Shown: positions 1-19,946 of the stretch, piece after piece | Layout: every line of letters starts with the position of its first letter | Numbering within the stretch: position 1 is the first letter of the stretch | NCBI GenBank assembly: GCA_963971425.1 | Contig: OZ020519.1 | Coordinates: forward strand, 7,952,028-8,016,027 | Direction of reading: 5' to 3' | DNA length: 64,000 bases | From: Bryoerythrophyllum caledonicum | Taxonomy: Eukaryota > Streptophyta > Bryopsida > Pottiales > Pottiaceae | Notes under the pieces: generated by a model | Database searches by the model: none | Told to the model about the DNA's origin: nothing | The model's input: only the letters and a program-made list of their open reading frames with translations | Made by a program: the position numbers and the translations under genes

Positions 1-1739
1 CTGCGACGTTGACAACGGAGCACGGGCTGGGGATGTCAATGGAGGCAGCGGAAGTTGGCTTAGGGGATGGAGATGCACCTGTAGCTACCGCAGCAGTCTC
101 CACAGTCGTCGAGGATGTTTACTCCTTTGCAGAAATCCCGGCGTCTGGAGCACATACAACTGAACCGGTCCACACCGAGCAGGTAAACTAGAATAGGCAT
201 GTTGTGATCATAATGGAGGTGTCAGGATGTTTTGCTAGATGTCTTCTCAGTCATCTAATGTCTTTGTAGAAGTCTGCAGACGTCTTCTCAAACATCTAAT
301 GTCTTTGTGGATGTCCTTAGACGTCTTCTCAGACATTTAATGTCTTTCAGGATGTCTTCAGACGTCTTAGGAAACATCCTTGCGTCTGTGGAGACATCAA
401 GCAGACATTGTCACGGACACTGCTATGTTTGTTTCATTTGTGTCCTTGCAATTGGAGAAGGTTTAATCTTAATTACAGTGTTTGCTCTACTGGTATGTGT
501 AATGATTGATGACTATTATGCTTTGAATTTGTAGTTGGATGCACAACAAGTCTAGAGACCACGGGAACATCCCTCTTGTCCAAACATGAGTGCAATGTGT
601 ATTGTGCATGCAATGGAAAATTGCAGATGTAGTGATGCATTGGAAGTGCAGGACGCTTTGGAAACAGAGGGTGCTACTGCTGAATTTGTGACGTGCAGTC
701 CCAAGCCCGGTAACATAGCGAAGACATTGTCGAAGACACTGAAGCCTCCAGGATTGTCTAAACCGGCAAAGAAGGACACAACAAAGCCCCCTGGAGCATC
801 TTAATCGACGAAGGCTGATGCGACAAAGGAAGCTGAGAAGGTTGGGCAGAGAGGCACCTTCACAAGAGCGGAGGCAATGAAGAAAAAATGACGACAACTT
901 TGTCAAAGTAGGTCAGTGATTGCACAATACAGTGCTACACCCTATCATATGCAACTGTGCCACTTTAGGACGCATGAAATCTTTCTCACATTTGCTAGAC
1001 GTCTTTGAAGACATCTGGTAGAATATGTGAACGTCCTCATGGGCATCTCAGATGTCTAGTCGGACATCCTGAAGGATGTCTTATCACACAGAGCAGCATG
1101 TATTGCACTTTGTCGGGCATGTTGAACGTTCACATAGTATATTCAGTAGGGCTAACAATTTATGGACATTAGGAAGTACACCATGCATATATAGGTTGAC
1201 TCATTACCGGGATTTACAATACTTTCTTTCTTATGTGAATCCCTTCTTAAACCGCACTTGTTGAACATGTGCAGCGTCGGACTAGGTCAGAACTATATGG
1301 GAGTAGCAACATCAGCCAGCTACGTGGAGGAACTGGAAGTTGTGGGTGCGTAGTACATCGCTGATGTCCGCAAAAGTTATTTTTGGATGCAATGGTTTTT
1401 TTATATTACATCACAAACAGTTATAACAACTAAATTGTGATGCAACCTTGTTTTATGAATATGCAATGCTAATTTGTAATATTAGCAAGCAGCCAACACT
1501 GTTGTTGAAATTTTTTACAGTGAGTACTGCGATGTCTGTATGTGTCTTTGAACGTTATGTAAGACGTTTTTAAAGACGTTTGGAGCAGTAATGGAAGACG
1601 TTGTCATGGTCACTTGCAATGTCACAGTGAATGTTTTAATGGTGACTAGACCATGCTTCAAGAGACGTCTACGTATGGCATTGGATGTCTTATAAGACAT
1701 CATGTACAGGACGCGAGGATGTTCTCTCTGACGTCTATG

Positions 1740-2130
1740 AATCACATCCTCGCAAACATCTTCTCAAACGTCACATCAGACATCCTGTGTAGCATCCTGA
1801 ACAACATCTTCTCAAACGTCATGTAAGACATGATCTCCAGCATCCTCTGAAACATCTTCTCGAACAACGTAGCAAACATCCTCTCAAACATCTTCTCAAA
1901 CGAGATAGCAAACATCATCTTAAACATCCTCTCAAACATCCTCCCGAACATCCCGTAAGACATCTTCTAAAACATCCTTCACAACATAACATGAGCAGTA
2001 CCATGTCTCAAGTGAAATCTCGGCAGACGCTCATAAAAATGCAAAGACATCACAACAGATATCTCATAAGACGTCGTAGATGTCTGCCAAGACATCCGTG
2101 ATGTCTCCTTTTATGTCTATCAGTAACATA
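1740..2130. repeat. Degenerate subterminal repeats of the CACTA-like element
   Basis: Dense array of imperfect units around CATCTTCTCAAAC, CATCCTCTCAAAC and AGACATC in alternating orientations. Unit spacing is irregular (about 15-30 bp), so this is not a simple satellite. Such arrays near the ends of CACTA elements normally bind the element's transposase. Confidence 0.6.
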
Positions 2131-2161
2131 TTTTGAGCATAGAAACCCCCAAAATGATGCT

Positions 2162-2179
2162 GACGTGGCATGCCACGTC
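2162..2179. repeat. Perfect 18-bp palindrome with ACGTGG half-sites
   Basis: GACGTGGCATGCCACGTC is self-complementary over 18 bp. It lies in a GC-rich patch (2150-2350) of the CACTA-like terminal region, which has further ACGTGG/CCACGT copies at about 2235, 2333 and nearby. The half-site is a G-box/bZIP-type core. Whether it acts as a promoter element or as a hairpin cannot be told. Confidence 0.5.
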
Positions 2180-2542
2180 CTTTTTCCGAGTCCACGCTCG
2201 ATTTTCCCGCCTACGACGTAGGATTTTGGCGCCGCCACGTCATATTGTGTGGGACCACGGAAAAGTCCACATAAGGATGAAATTCATCGCCATGTGGCAC
2301 TGCCCGTTCACTTGGCGCTGATGTATCTCTGACGTGGCTCCCACATGGCACAGACTTTACCCTCCCAAAATTACCCCTAGACGTCTTAGACACAGAGATG
2401 TCTTCCGTGTCTTCTCGGATGTCTTCTTAGACAACCGCCCTGTCTAAGATGTCTTCACGCTTGCAAGACATGACCGTATATGTCTTTGCGTTTTTTGAGA
2501 CATCACTGAAGACATGACAAAAAACACGGTTTTCTTATAGTG

Positions 2543-4311
2543 TAGTTTGCTCCTCCAATTGAGGGCTTACTCATCGGTCCGCAGACGTCAGAGTGGAAGA
2601 AAAGGCCAGGTTCACTGGCTCTCGGGGTGTGGCTTGCCTTTGGAAAAGGCTTCCGGTGGTTTTTGCCAAGGGTGCACCCCTCGCAAGGAACTTCTGGGAG
2701 CGTAGGCGTGGACAAGTCAAGTCCATTTACATACTCGTATGTATGCATCCGAACTATGGTGGCCGCATTAACGTGGCCTAGGCGCTGATGCCAGAGCTCC
2801 AATTGCCATACTGAAGAGACTGCAAGTGCATGAGATGGTTTGGTGTCGCAAGTCATGTGTACTTGGCTGCTGCTGGGCTTGGCGACGGAGAAGTCAAGCT
2901 TGTAAAGTTGATCAGTACGTATGCCCGTCAGGACCTTTTTGCACTTGCCTTCATGCGACGTCAGGTAACATGTTGTTCGGGTGTATGTTGTCACAAAACC
3001 TTTGTCCGCAGCTCGCCCAACAGAAAAAAGGTTTTTTTTAAGGGTAGGTACGTAAAGTACCTGGTCAAGGGTGCCACGTTCTTGCCGATTGTTCACCATG
3101 CAGCCGATCTTGATTCTCCCAACGCCGCGGACCCACAGCCGTCGGTTATCGGCAACAAGTACTGGCCACCTTCCTTCGGCGATTTCAGAGAAGGTGTCGA
3201 ACCATTCGATTCTGTTTGTCATATGGTTGGTTGCACCGCCGTCCACGTACCAGACGTTGTCAGCACCAGTAGTGATTGTATTTGAGGTCATGAATGCCAT
3301 GCTGCCGGGTTCTTCACTGCTTGCGGCGTTGGCCTCGCTTTTTACTTCTGCCAGCTTGTCAATGTGGCCGCCTTTGCCTCCACTGCTCCTCTTCTTTTCT
3401 GGACACTCCTTGTCTTTCTCCCAATGCCCCTTTTGGCCGCACTTATTGCACCTCGTCGTTTTCTTGAGCTCGCTGATTCTACTCGCCCTCTTCTTCTTTT
3501 CTTCACTTGTTAGAGGACGGTGGTTGCTCCCGGAACTCTGTTCTTTGCCTGCAAAGAAGGCCTTGTCGGTGTCATCTTCTAGCTCTCCTTGTATTTTGTT
3601 CCGGCTCTCTTCTCAAAGCAAGCGAAGAGTGAGCGATTCTATGTTCTGCAAATGTCTAGGGACACTATCCCACGCAGAGATCATATGCCTATATCCTACT
3701 GGCAAGGAGCACATGATTTTGCTCATGATGGCCTGCTCGGATATACTCTCTCCTAAATCGTTCAACTGAGTAGCAAGCTCCTCTATTGTACTAATGTGGT
3801 CCATGACGTTAGTGTTGGGTCGCATGCGCAGCTCATAGAACCTCTGTTGGAGTAACTGAACATTCTCAGCTGCATTCAACTCATAAATGGTACAAAGGCG
3901 TCGCCACATCTGGTTCGAGGTCTTGCATGTCCTCAGACGGCGTATGAGCTTCGGGTCGATGGCCGATAGGATCATGGTCTGGCACTCGGCGTCCTTGTCT
4001 TCCCATTTGTCAGGGTTGTCGATCGTTTTGTGTAGAAAAGATCCATCCACAAATCCGAGTAACTTCCTGGCACGTAACATGATACTCATTTGGAATTTCC
4101 AAACACCAAAATTTTCACCAGTAAGTTTCTCCACGTGAGCAGTGAAGTTGGTAAAATCAGTTCGCTTGCCGCTTTGTGCGGAGCCTGATGATGCAGGACT
4201 CGCGCCACTGCCTGCTACTTCGCTTGAAGCGCCCTGCATGTCTACGACTACTTCTGTCATGACGTTCCTGCAGTGGAACGTCTCTAAGCTGTCGTCTTTC
4301 CTTTTAACCAC
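2543..4311 (-). pseudogene. Copia-type retrotransposon gag-protease-integrase, interrupted
   Basis: Minus-strand polyprotein fragment of a Ty1/Copia element. From the N-terminus it shows a UBN2-type gag (GENFGVWKFQM and the LRMRPNTNVMDHI region), a CCHC zinc knuckle near 3425-3465 (C-x2-C-x4-H-x6-C as read by eye), a protease region at WYVDGGATNHM (usual copia active site DSGA, here DGGA), a GAG-pre-integrase region (WHQRLGHVN, CEGCTLGK), and the first catalytic region of integrase (HSDVCGPM). The frame is broken by one TGA at 3613-3615, with the same frame on both sides. It is then cut at 2543, where CACTA sequence begins directly after GGANY. The rest of integrase, reverse transcriptase and RNase H are not in view. 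A non-autonomous relic. Confidence 0.9.
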
Positions 4312-6600
4312 TGATCGGTTTGGAGGATATTGACCTTAAGCTTTGACTCGCTGATCTATCTGTATACGTCTACCCAAGGCGTGAAACGGTGGACAAGAAC
4401 GTAACGTTAATCACATAAACAAATGAGTGTAACTTTGGCGGCTCTGCTAGCAGTATTCAGTGGAATAGGAAATGGAGAGGCAGTCAATCAATCTGACGCT
4501 CTCATCTCTAGTTCAGTGAATAGTATTGCATGTGAAGTGGGCCCATAACCTATTAACTGTGCCAAATTGACTCATTCTCTCTGACTCATAACATGCATTT
4601 GATCACTCATACACATAGTTTCGTCGTATAAACTCGCTTCATTTCACAGGGTAGAAACAAACAAATAATCAGATCAACACTCAAGGGCGTGTAAATAGTG
4701 GGTTCAGGCGTAACTAACTACTCATAGTTTGGTGAGGTTCGCCTAACGGTCTGGTGTGGTTATCAAGAGCTTCTGTTTGAGTTCGTGTGACGGTTTTCTA
4801 TGACATGTAGGTGTCCAGCTGTGATGTCCATCTGGACAGGGGTTTTACTGACTTCAACAGTTTGCATGCTGAATTTGTTGTCATTTAATATCAAGTGATG
4901 CTCTGTTGGAATTTTGAAAATATTTTTCATACAAAGAGTTTTTTTAGGGTTGGGGTTGTGCTCACACTTCTGTCCTGTGATGGTATGTGTGATGGTATGT
5001 GTGATGGTATGTTGATAGATGTATATGTTTCTCAAACATATGTTGAGCTATTGGATTGAGAATAATGTGTTTTCCGGGTTTGTAGGGATAATTGCTCGCA
5101 ATGCCAGATCATTGTTTTACGCAGTTAAGAAAACGGTAAGTTCCATTACATTTGGGAATCTTTATCTAGAGGCACATCAAGTTACCTGGTTTTGATTGTT
5201 AATAATTGTAGCAGGCCCCCTGGATTTTTTGCTTCGATGAAATTGTTGTTGCTATTATATGAGTTGTTTATTTGTAATATATTCGGGTGCGTTAGAAACC
5301 ATTTCAATTTTTCATTTTCAGATCAACCATAGGTATCTTTGGATATCTAAAAAAAACATGAGAGTATTTACTTGAATTGATGTCTACATTTCTACTAGTG
5401 TCTCTGTAACTGTAGGTGTGATTGGAAGGATTCAAGGAGCGAGATAGCATCGTTTTACATTTGCCTTGAATGTAGAGTATTGTAGTTTTTACATTTGCCT
5501 TGAATGTAGAGTATTGTAGTTTTCAGGTGGTAGTAGGCAGGCACAATGGCTTTGCATACAAAGGGACATGATTGTCATAGAAGTCAAACTATGAAGTTCT
5601 ATTACTTCTCTTTCAGTTTATTCAATGTTTTACATGTTGTATGTTTTTTGTTTTAGTATTTTTGAGACCAACTCAAAGTTTGTAATGTTTTAATAGATTA
5701 AGTGCATTTTGGCTCTAGTTTTCATAAATAGAATTATTATTATTATTATTATAATAAAAGGTGATTTTGTAATGATTGACTTTTATATAAAAATTACATA
5801 TTTTTTATATGAAATTTGTATATACTAAAATAATATATGATCTGTATGATTTGCATATAGATGTGAAATACATTAAAAACAATATAGGATGTATCTATAT
5901 ACAACACATGACATTAACAATGTAGTTTGTATACATAAATTATATGTACCTCAAAATAAAATACAATACAAAAAATATATATTATCAATACATATTTTCT
6001 ATAAAATTCTATATACAATCTATATAATTGACATATATTTTTCAAAAGGGATAATATTTATATTAAAAAAATTCAATACAAAGACGATATTAAACATACA
6101 TGTCTTGTATATAAATTTTATACAACATTTAAAAAAATCTATAAGAAGTTCATATGAAAAATTTACAATGTGAAGTTTAGACATTATTCATATCGTGATT
6201 TGTCAATATTGTATACAATATTGTATGCATATACAAACGATATTGTACCCTAGAGGTCTTGAAATTATATCATTTCTCAATGAAAATTATATAATATCCA
6301 TTGCCAATAATTTTCGTGATGTTATATAAATACAATATGTTAATTTTTCTCTTTAGAGACAATATGTATGTTTTTTCATATTGCGTACATATAAATACCA
6401 CGCAATGTTATTTTGCATACAAATATTGCATAGTATTTATACTATATGAAATAGAGAGGAATTGAGTCGATATTGTTTTGTTATGAATTTTATATTGTAA
6501 TTTATATAAAAATCATACATCATTTGTATTGAATTTTAGAGGTATATACTCCATATTGTATTAATATAGTTTTCATGCAGACTCAAGACAGGTAGATTTT
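4312..6600. other. AT-rich non-coding region, probable Copia 5' flank then unassigned
   Basis: The 5' LTR and primer-binding site of the Copia element should lie in the first part (4312-4800), but no clear LTR pair or tRNA-Met-like primer site can be seen. A short TGATGGTATGTG microsatellite lies at about 4978-5012. From 5640 to 6580 the sequence is very AT-rich with many short TATA/ATAT tracts and no supported gene. Confidence 0.5.
5454..5520. repeat. 34-bp tandem duplication
   Basis: Two direct copies of a unit beginning TTTACATTTGCCTTGAATG occur at a 34-bp period with no mismatch seen. It lies in AT-rich non-coding sequence and looks like a simple replication-slippage duplication. Confidence 0.7.
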
Positions 6601-6649
6601 AGAGCTTTCTAACTGATCAGTATTTTGGACTATGCAGGTGGGTGCAAGC

Positions 6650-7612
6650 AGAATGCCGGAGCCTGGGTGATAATGATACTCCGGAGGTGAGCGACCTTCT
6701 GAAAGCGGCACCACCATCGAGCGCCGCGGCGCGGCTTGTCCATCAACGAGGAGTTTCTGCGCGCGTCGGAGTCCGCGCAGAAGGCGTTGGAGGCCGCGGA
6801 GATCGAAGCCGATTGCTGTGAGAGGTACAAGCAATGGCGTTCTCTTGCTCTCTTCTTTTGGTTCTGGTTGCCGCCTGCAGGTTGCGCGAGTAGGAGCTCT
6901 TTTGCACTTGTAGGCCGATTTTCGTGACTTAGGGTTAGCCATTCGATGGTGTTTTTTTGAATGATGGGGGTTAGATCGGGTGGAATTTGTGGATTGGAGT
7001 GATAGCCTGACAGCCGACGTAGGGTTTGGCGCGAGAGATTGCTGAGAATCTAGTGGTAGGGAGAAGGAATTTCAGGTTCCGAAGTTCTGGCTACGGACTT
7101 GTACATAAGCTAGAATCTGCGTTTGTATTGTGAGTTCGACATTGCTCGACAGCGTCGTGGCGATCGAGGAAATTCGATATTGTAGTGCGGAAGTACGATC
7201 GTAGAATATTTGGATGCATTCCTAGGTGAATGGGGACAGGATAGACACACTTATCTGAGAGGCCTGCTTTAAGGAACTGTGGGCGAGGATGAATTTTGGA
7301 AGCTGCGCTTAAGGGTGTACATCAAGGGTTTCGTTTGCTTGGTTTGATACATTAGGTGAATTGTCAGTAGTTGTTATTATTGACCAGTACCCGTGCCGGT
7401 GTTCGAGTCGGAGGCATTGTGTTGTACTTACATGATTTTTTGATTTGCCTCAGGATTGCGAAGTCGTTAAGCAGTTGCAGCAGCACAACTAGTGAGATTG
7501 TGAGTGCATTGAGCGGCTGAAGCAAGTGTTGGAGCAGACTACTCCACGGCAGGATGTTATCACGAGTCTGAGTTTGTGATCGATTCGCTCGTGATATTGC
7601 GGCGAATGGGGT
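6650..7612 (+). pseudogene. Decayed two-exon gene fragment of unknown family
   Basis: Coding-like sequence that has lost its frame. A first block (about 6653-6832) reads in successive frames as MPEPG, GDNDTPEVSDLLKAAPPSS and then LSINEEFLRASESAQKALEA. It ends at a plausible GT donor (GAG/GTACAA, about 6825). A second block begins after a CAG at about 7452 and reads DCEVVKQLQQHN, then ECIERLKQVLEQTTPRQDV, then EFVIDSLVILRRMG, each in a different frame with stops between. The heptad-like pattern suggests a helical or coiled-coil protein. The family is not recognised. Several indels are needed to join the pieces, so it is called a relic. Its 3' part lies just upstream of the tRNA methyltransferase gene and may overlap that gene's promoter or 5' UTR. 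Confidence 0.5.
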
Positions 7613-7615
7613 GAC

Positions 7616-7660
7616 GTCAGAGTTCTAGGGTTTTAAGGGTTTTAGGGTTTAAGGACTGGA
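7616..7660 (+). promoter_or_regulatory. Telo-box-like tract upstream of the TRM11 homologue
   Basis: Three TAGGGTTT/TAGGG-type motifs lie within about 40 bp directly upstream of the start codon at 7683, followed by a purine-rich leader. Telo-boxes (AAACCCTA and its complement) are common in plant promoters and leaders of translation-related genes, which fits a tRNA-modification gene. Confidence 0.4.
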
Positions 7661-7682
7661 GAGGAGAGGAGGGGGTGGCAAG

Positions 7683-10542
<2,860 letters not shown>

Positions 10543-10708
10543 TCATGTTGACAGGTACGATATGGAACCGTGTTTACATGGTTTTTTTGTTCTTTGTAGC
10601 AATTGTCCCACCCAAACATGAGATGTGGCAGGTTTTGGACAGGATGCTGTGTTTGCACAGGTTTTACCCTTGTGCCATGCTAGAGTGATAATTGTTGATC
10701 ACTATGGT

Positions 10709-10864
10709 GGAGCGATCCAAAACTGCACCCCTCCCCAAACCTGTTCTGTACACCTCCCAAATCAGTGAATTCTTACACGAAATTTAGTCAACGTGAATTT
10801 TGGAGAAATGTACCTATTCAGTAGCAACATTGGGTCATCATGGTGTGCAGTTTTGGGTCGCTCC
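10709..10864. repeat. Inverted repeat, possible MITE or stem-loop
   Basis: GGAGCGATCCAAAACTGCAC at 10709-10728 is matched at 19 of 20 positions by the reverse complement of 10845-10864, with about 116 bp between the arms. It lies in the 3' flank of the TRM11 homologue. The size fits a small MITE, but no clear target-site duplication was found. The rest of 10543-11700 holds no other supported gene. Confidence 0.5.
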
Positions 10865-11723
10865 ACAATATTGGTGGGCCTGCGCCTGCTCGGAAGATAT
10901 GGTCAGAGTATGCCAGAGTTTGGAAGGATTTGCACGGAAGTTTCATCTAGACCCCAAGTTTTGGCACTGTAATGTACACCTCTGGTGGAATTTTCAGAAT
11001 TTTGAAGAATATGTTGTATTTCATATGAATTTTCTTCACTTTCACTTCGGAAAATCACAATATTGATAAAGTTCTACAAAAAAATCTGCAAATTTTGTGA
11101 CACAAGCAAGACATGTGATCTCATCTGCGAAAAATAAAACTAAAAAAATTCCACCAATATTTAATGAAGAAATAGAGCACAGTGGAATGGAAATTGGGAT
11201 TAATGCCACTGTCAGAGGCTCTGTCCTTTAGGAGCTAATCTGCATCAGTTACTAGTCTGCGTTAGGTACCCATCACCAAGTCTGCTTGTCCGTAACCGTG
11301 CACGTGAAGTTGCATGGCTCAGATCAATGTACTTCCATCGGACTATGAAAGATCCGGACGCTATTCTCCACATCGCCTTCCATTGAAATTGTGGCCGCAG
11401 CTCCGCAGTTGTAGTACTTGTTCTCACCAACTTCTGACGTTACAGTGGCGCCATAACTTCAACGCACTGCACCTGAATGTGCAGTAAACGCTGACACTTC
11501 TTCCAGTAGCCTACTCACACCGTACACGACCAGGTCACCGATCAGCACAGAAAGCTGACAGTGGAACTAGGACCGAAGTCAAGTTACAAGTTTACTTACA
11601 AGAGACCTGTCTCACATGCTGATGGCGCCTGGTTTGTCTCACCTGTTGTTGTGAATATTGCTGGGAATAAGAGGTTGGTGCACTTGTTTAGAATGCTCGC
11701 TGCTGTGAAGACTTCTCTTAGTC

Positions 11724-17438
<5,715 letters not shown>

Positions 17439-17929
17439 TTTCAATTTTCGTGTACAGATGATCAAGTTTTGAAATGCAGCTCTCCAAGTCCTCATGAAGA
17501 TGTTGCTGGTGCTCCTGTCGCTGCGGTTTCAAGCGGCGAGGAGAGAGCTTAGAGCCGAGAGATATTGTAAATTGAGGAGAAGGAGATGGCGAAGAATTGA
17601 GGACATGGATGGAGCGATTGCCATGGTTCAGTACAGAGCAGTGGTTGCAGTTGCTGCTGGCGCTCTTGTCGTTGCGGATTCATGCCACGGTTTTTTTTTA
17701 AATAAAATCTTAAAGGTAATATACACTGATGTATTATGGGGTACAGTATTTATTTTCAATCAAGCAAGTGTGTACCAGTCAAAGATTGCATGTAAATCTC
17801 CAATCAGTGTAGAAAATCAAATTACTTTCGTCCACACTAAATAAAGTCCAATTAAATTGATCATAAGAAAGGACTCTATTTAATCCCTAGTTTGTTGACA
17901 ATGTATGATTGTATTCCAACGACGTCAAT

Positions 17930-18290
17930 GTCGATGGTCCAGATGGCTGCAGCAAGAGGAGGTTACGGTGGTGAGCGATATGAGAAGCTTGAGTTTTAGA
18001 AGACAGTTGAGCAGAAATTTAAGTCGTTGAAAGACGCAGCCTGGCAGGTACACCGTCTAATCCCCATATTGTGCCAAGCAACTTTTGCCCTTGTCTGTCA
18101 CGTTGCTCGGTATCACCAATAACCGTAACATCGCACTTGGATGTTGCAGAGCGTCGATGCGACACAGTTTATTGATTCCATACAAACTGTGATAAGAGAG
18201 GAGTCTATCAAAATCGTCGAAGCGTGCAAATCCGGCCATCAGCTCATGCAGATGTGGCCTTCAGAGTCGAAGAAGGGAGTACTTCAATGA
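17930..18290 (+). pseudogene. Thymidylate kinase (dTMP kinase) C-terminal relic
   Basis: Two exon-like blocks give the C-terminal end of a plant-type thymidylate kinase, the enzyme phosphorylating dTMP to dTDP. Block 1 (about 17936-18047) reads AAARGGYGGERYEKLEF, then TAG at 17997-17999, then KTVEQKFKSLKDAAWQ. A GT-AG intron (18048-18149) follows. Block 2 (18150-18290) reads SVDATQFIDSIQTVIREESI and ends KKGVLQ-stop. The GGERYE-x-LEFQ lid region is the family signature. The expected Gln codon after LEF is TAG here. No P-loop exon is visible upstream, so only the 3' end was captured. Retention of the intron points to DNA-level duplication rather than retroposition. Confidence 0.75.
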
Positions 18291-19940
18291 AGCCCAGCCT
18301 TCAACTTCGGAATTTGTCTCTAATCAGGGATTAGATCTGCACTAACCAATGTCAGTTAGATGATCCAATAAGTCTCTACAGGGAAAAAAGGATGAGATGA
18401 CCGTTCATACAATCATCTAGAAGAAGCAATCCTTTCGGGGCAAGTTTTGTATACACATTGTTGGTTATGATCAGTAAACAGATAGCAAGGTCCCCCAAAC
18501 GATCAAATTTGTATCCATAATCTGGCAAACAGAAATGCACCCATACTGAGGTACTTGCCCGGAGACAAAATCCTTTGTGGACTGAGGTCATCTCATATGT
18601 AAATATCTGTACACCTAAAGCACAATATGTAGCTTAAAAAAATCCATATCTCATCCGTTGTCGGGCAACGAGAAACTAAGAAAGTGAAATTAATCGGCTC
18701 TTTGTTTGCGATTATCCAGACGAAGGTGTCTACCAAAGTCAGGAATGCTATGTTGTGAGCGGTGATCGGCGAGCGGCGAGTACTGAATTCATGACAATTT
18801 TTACCATTGTTTTTGTTGTGAAATTAAAAAGAACACCTATTGCCAAGAGTGTAGGTGGATCGTGCTTAAAAAAAAAAACAAAAAACAAAAAACATAAGAG
18901 AAATTATTGACCTGCAATCGCTTTAATTTATAGTTTATTGAATAGAGGCACCTATAGCCGTGGCACTATTATTAGAAATTTGGCAAAAAATCACAACTAA
19001 AAATAATTTGATAAGAGAATCTGATAGATAAAAAATGATACTTATTGATGGATTATATACAATTGATATAATGTGTTTTTGAAATTAGAACTATACCTTT
19101 ATCACACCATGAATAGTTTACGATATTTCGAATATTTTTAGATGGTCCATCACTATCATTCTCTCCACTTGGCACCCCGATCTTTCTTTCAGAAATTTCC
19201 ATATTCCCACAATCCCATATTGATTGGTGAGGCTGGGGAGGTGTACTATATAATGGCTGAGTACGACCATTACCTCCAGTGACAAGCCAGGATGGCCTGG
19301 TCATCTCAAGTCACAATTGATACTACCGTGGCAGCGTTCGGGTGCTAGTGCCGGGTATACAAGGACCTTGGGAGAGCAGCCTCATTCCGCTTGGTGTAGT
19401 TTAGATACAGGGTAGCTGCGGTTGTAGCACAACAAGTTTTTTGTTTTTGTTTTGTTTTGTTTTTTTTTCATTCGTCTTTTATATCCATATAACATATTCA
19501 CTTTATACATTTTGCTTCATGCACCTTGATATTTATTAGAATAGTACTACATATTTGACTCAATTAGAATAGTAATACGCATCCGAGAGAATTCTTCTAC
19601 TGCAATTCGCAGAGTTATTCAAGCAATGTTTATCCATGGACTTATGATATTTGCAGTAAAACAATTTAGATAGTTGAATAGATGTACTTTATCTCCATAT
19701 TTTTAATTCTATTGTATAAGAAAATATGGGGTACATAGATGTACTTCTCCCCCATTAATGAAATTTAAAATCGGGCTTATTTGGAATCCAAGTTTGCATT
19801 GAAATATATGTTACATTATCTCTAACTAGAGTACAAACATTTATGTTATTGAAACGAGAAATCAAATAAGACTTGCAAGGGTCATATATATCCATAAATC
19901 CAAAGCCTCATATCAGGTCAATACGGCACACAAAATAGAA
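18291..19940. other. Non-coding, repeat-derived
   Basis: No supported gene. A GC-rich run at 18756-18785 (GAGCGGTGATCGGCGAGCGG) resembles the complement of 50738-50760. A short block at 19310-19430 ends in ACAACAAG followed by a T-rich run (19436-19470), which may be a retroposon end. The rest is AT-rich. Confidence 0.4.
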
Positions 19941-19946
19941 GAATCA

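Larger units (their letters stand above)
1..2542. mobile_element. CACTA-like DNA transposon, one terminal region
   Basis: One end of a CACTA (En/Spm-type) element. The sequence ends at 2542 in TAGTG; read from the minus strand it begins CACTATAAGAAAACCG, the hallmark terminus of the superfamily. Inside it, degenerate short repeats of the type GATGTCT/AGACATC and AGACGTCT fill 200-400, 960-1100, 1500-2130 and 2390-2520, as expected of subterminal transposase-binding repeats. At 2543 the sequence switches to the Copia integrase frame, so this element inserted into that retrotransposon. The candidate 3-bp target site is TAG at 2543-2545. The other end lies left of the window, so the duplication cannot be confirmed. 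No transposase was recognised in the visible part. An open stretch at 586-804, continuing past a TAA to about 890, encodes a lysine-rich peptide of unknown function. Confidence 0.75.

Noticed and set aside
4763..5035. 90-codon minus-strand frame
   Set aside because: It includes a TGATGGTATGTG microsatellite and has no recognisable family.
17494..17844. Short coding gene downstream of ABCC copy 1 (MDGAIAMVQYRAVVAV)
   Set aside because: The frame is not kept beyond a T-run and differs in copy 2 through indels; it is more likely 3' UTR or flank.
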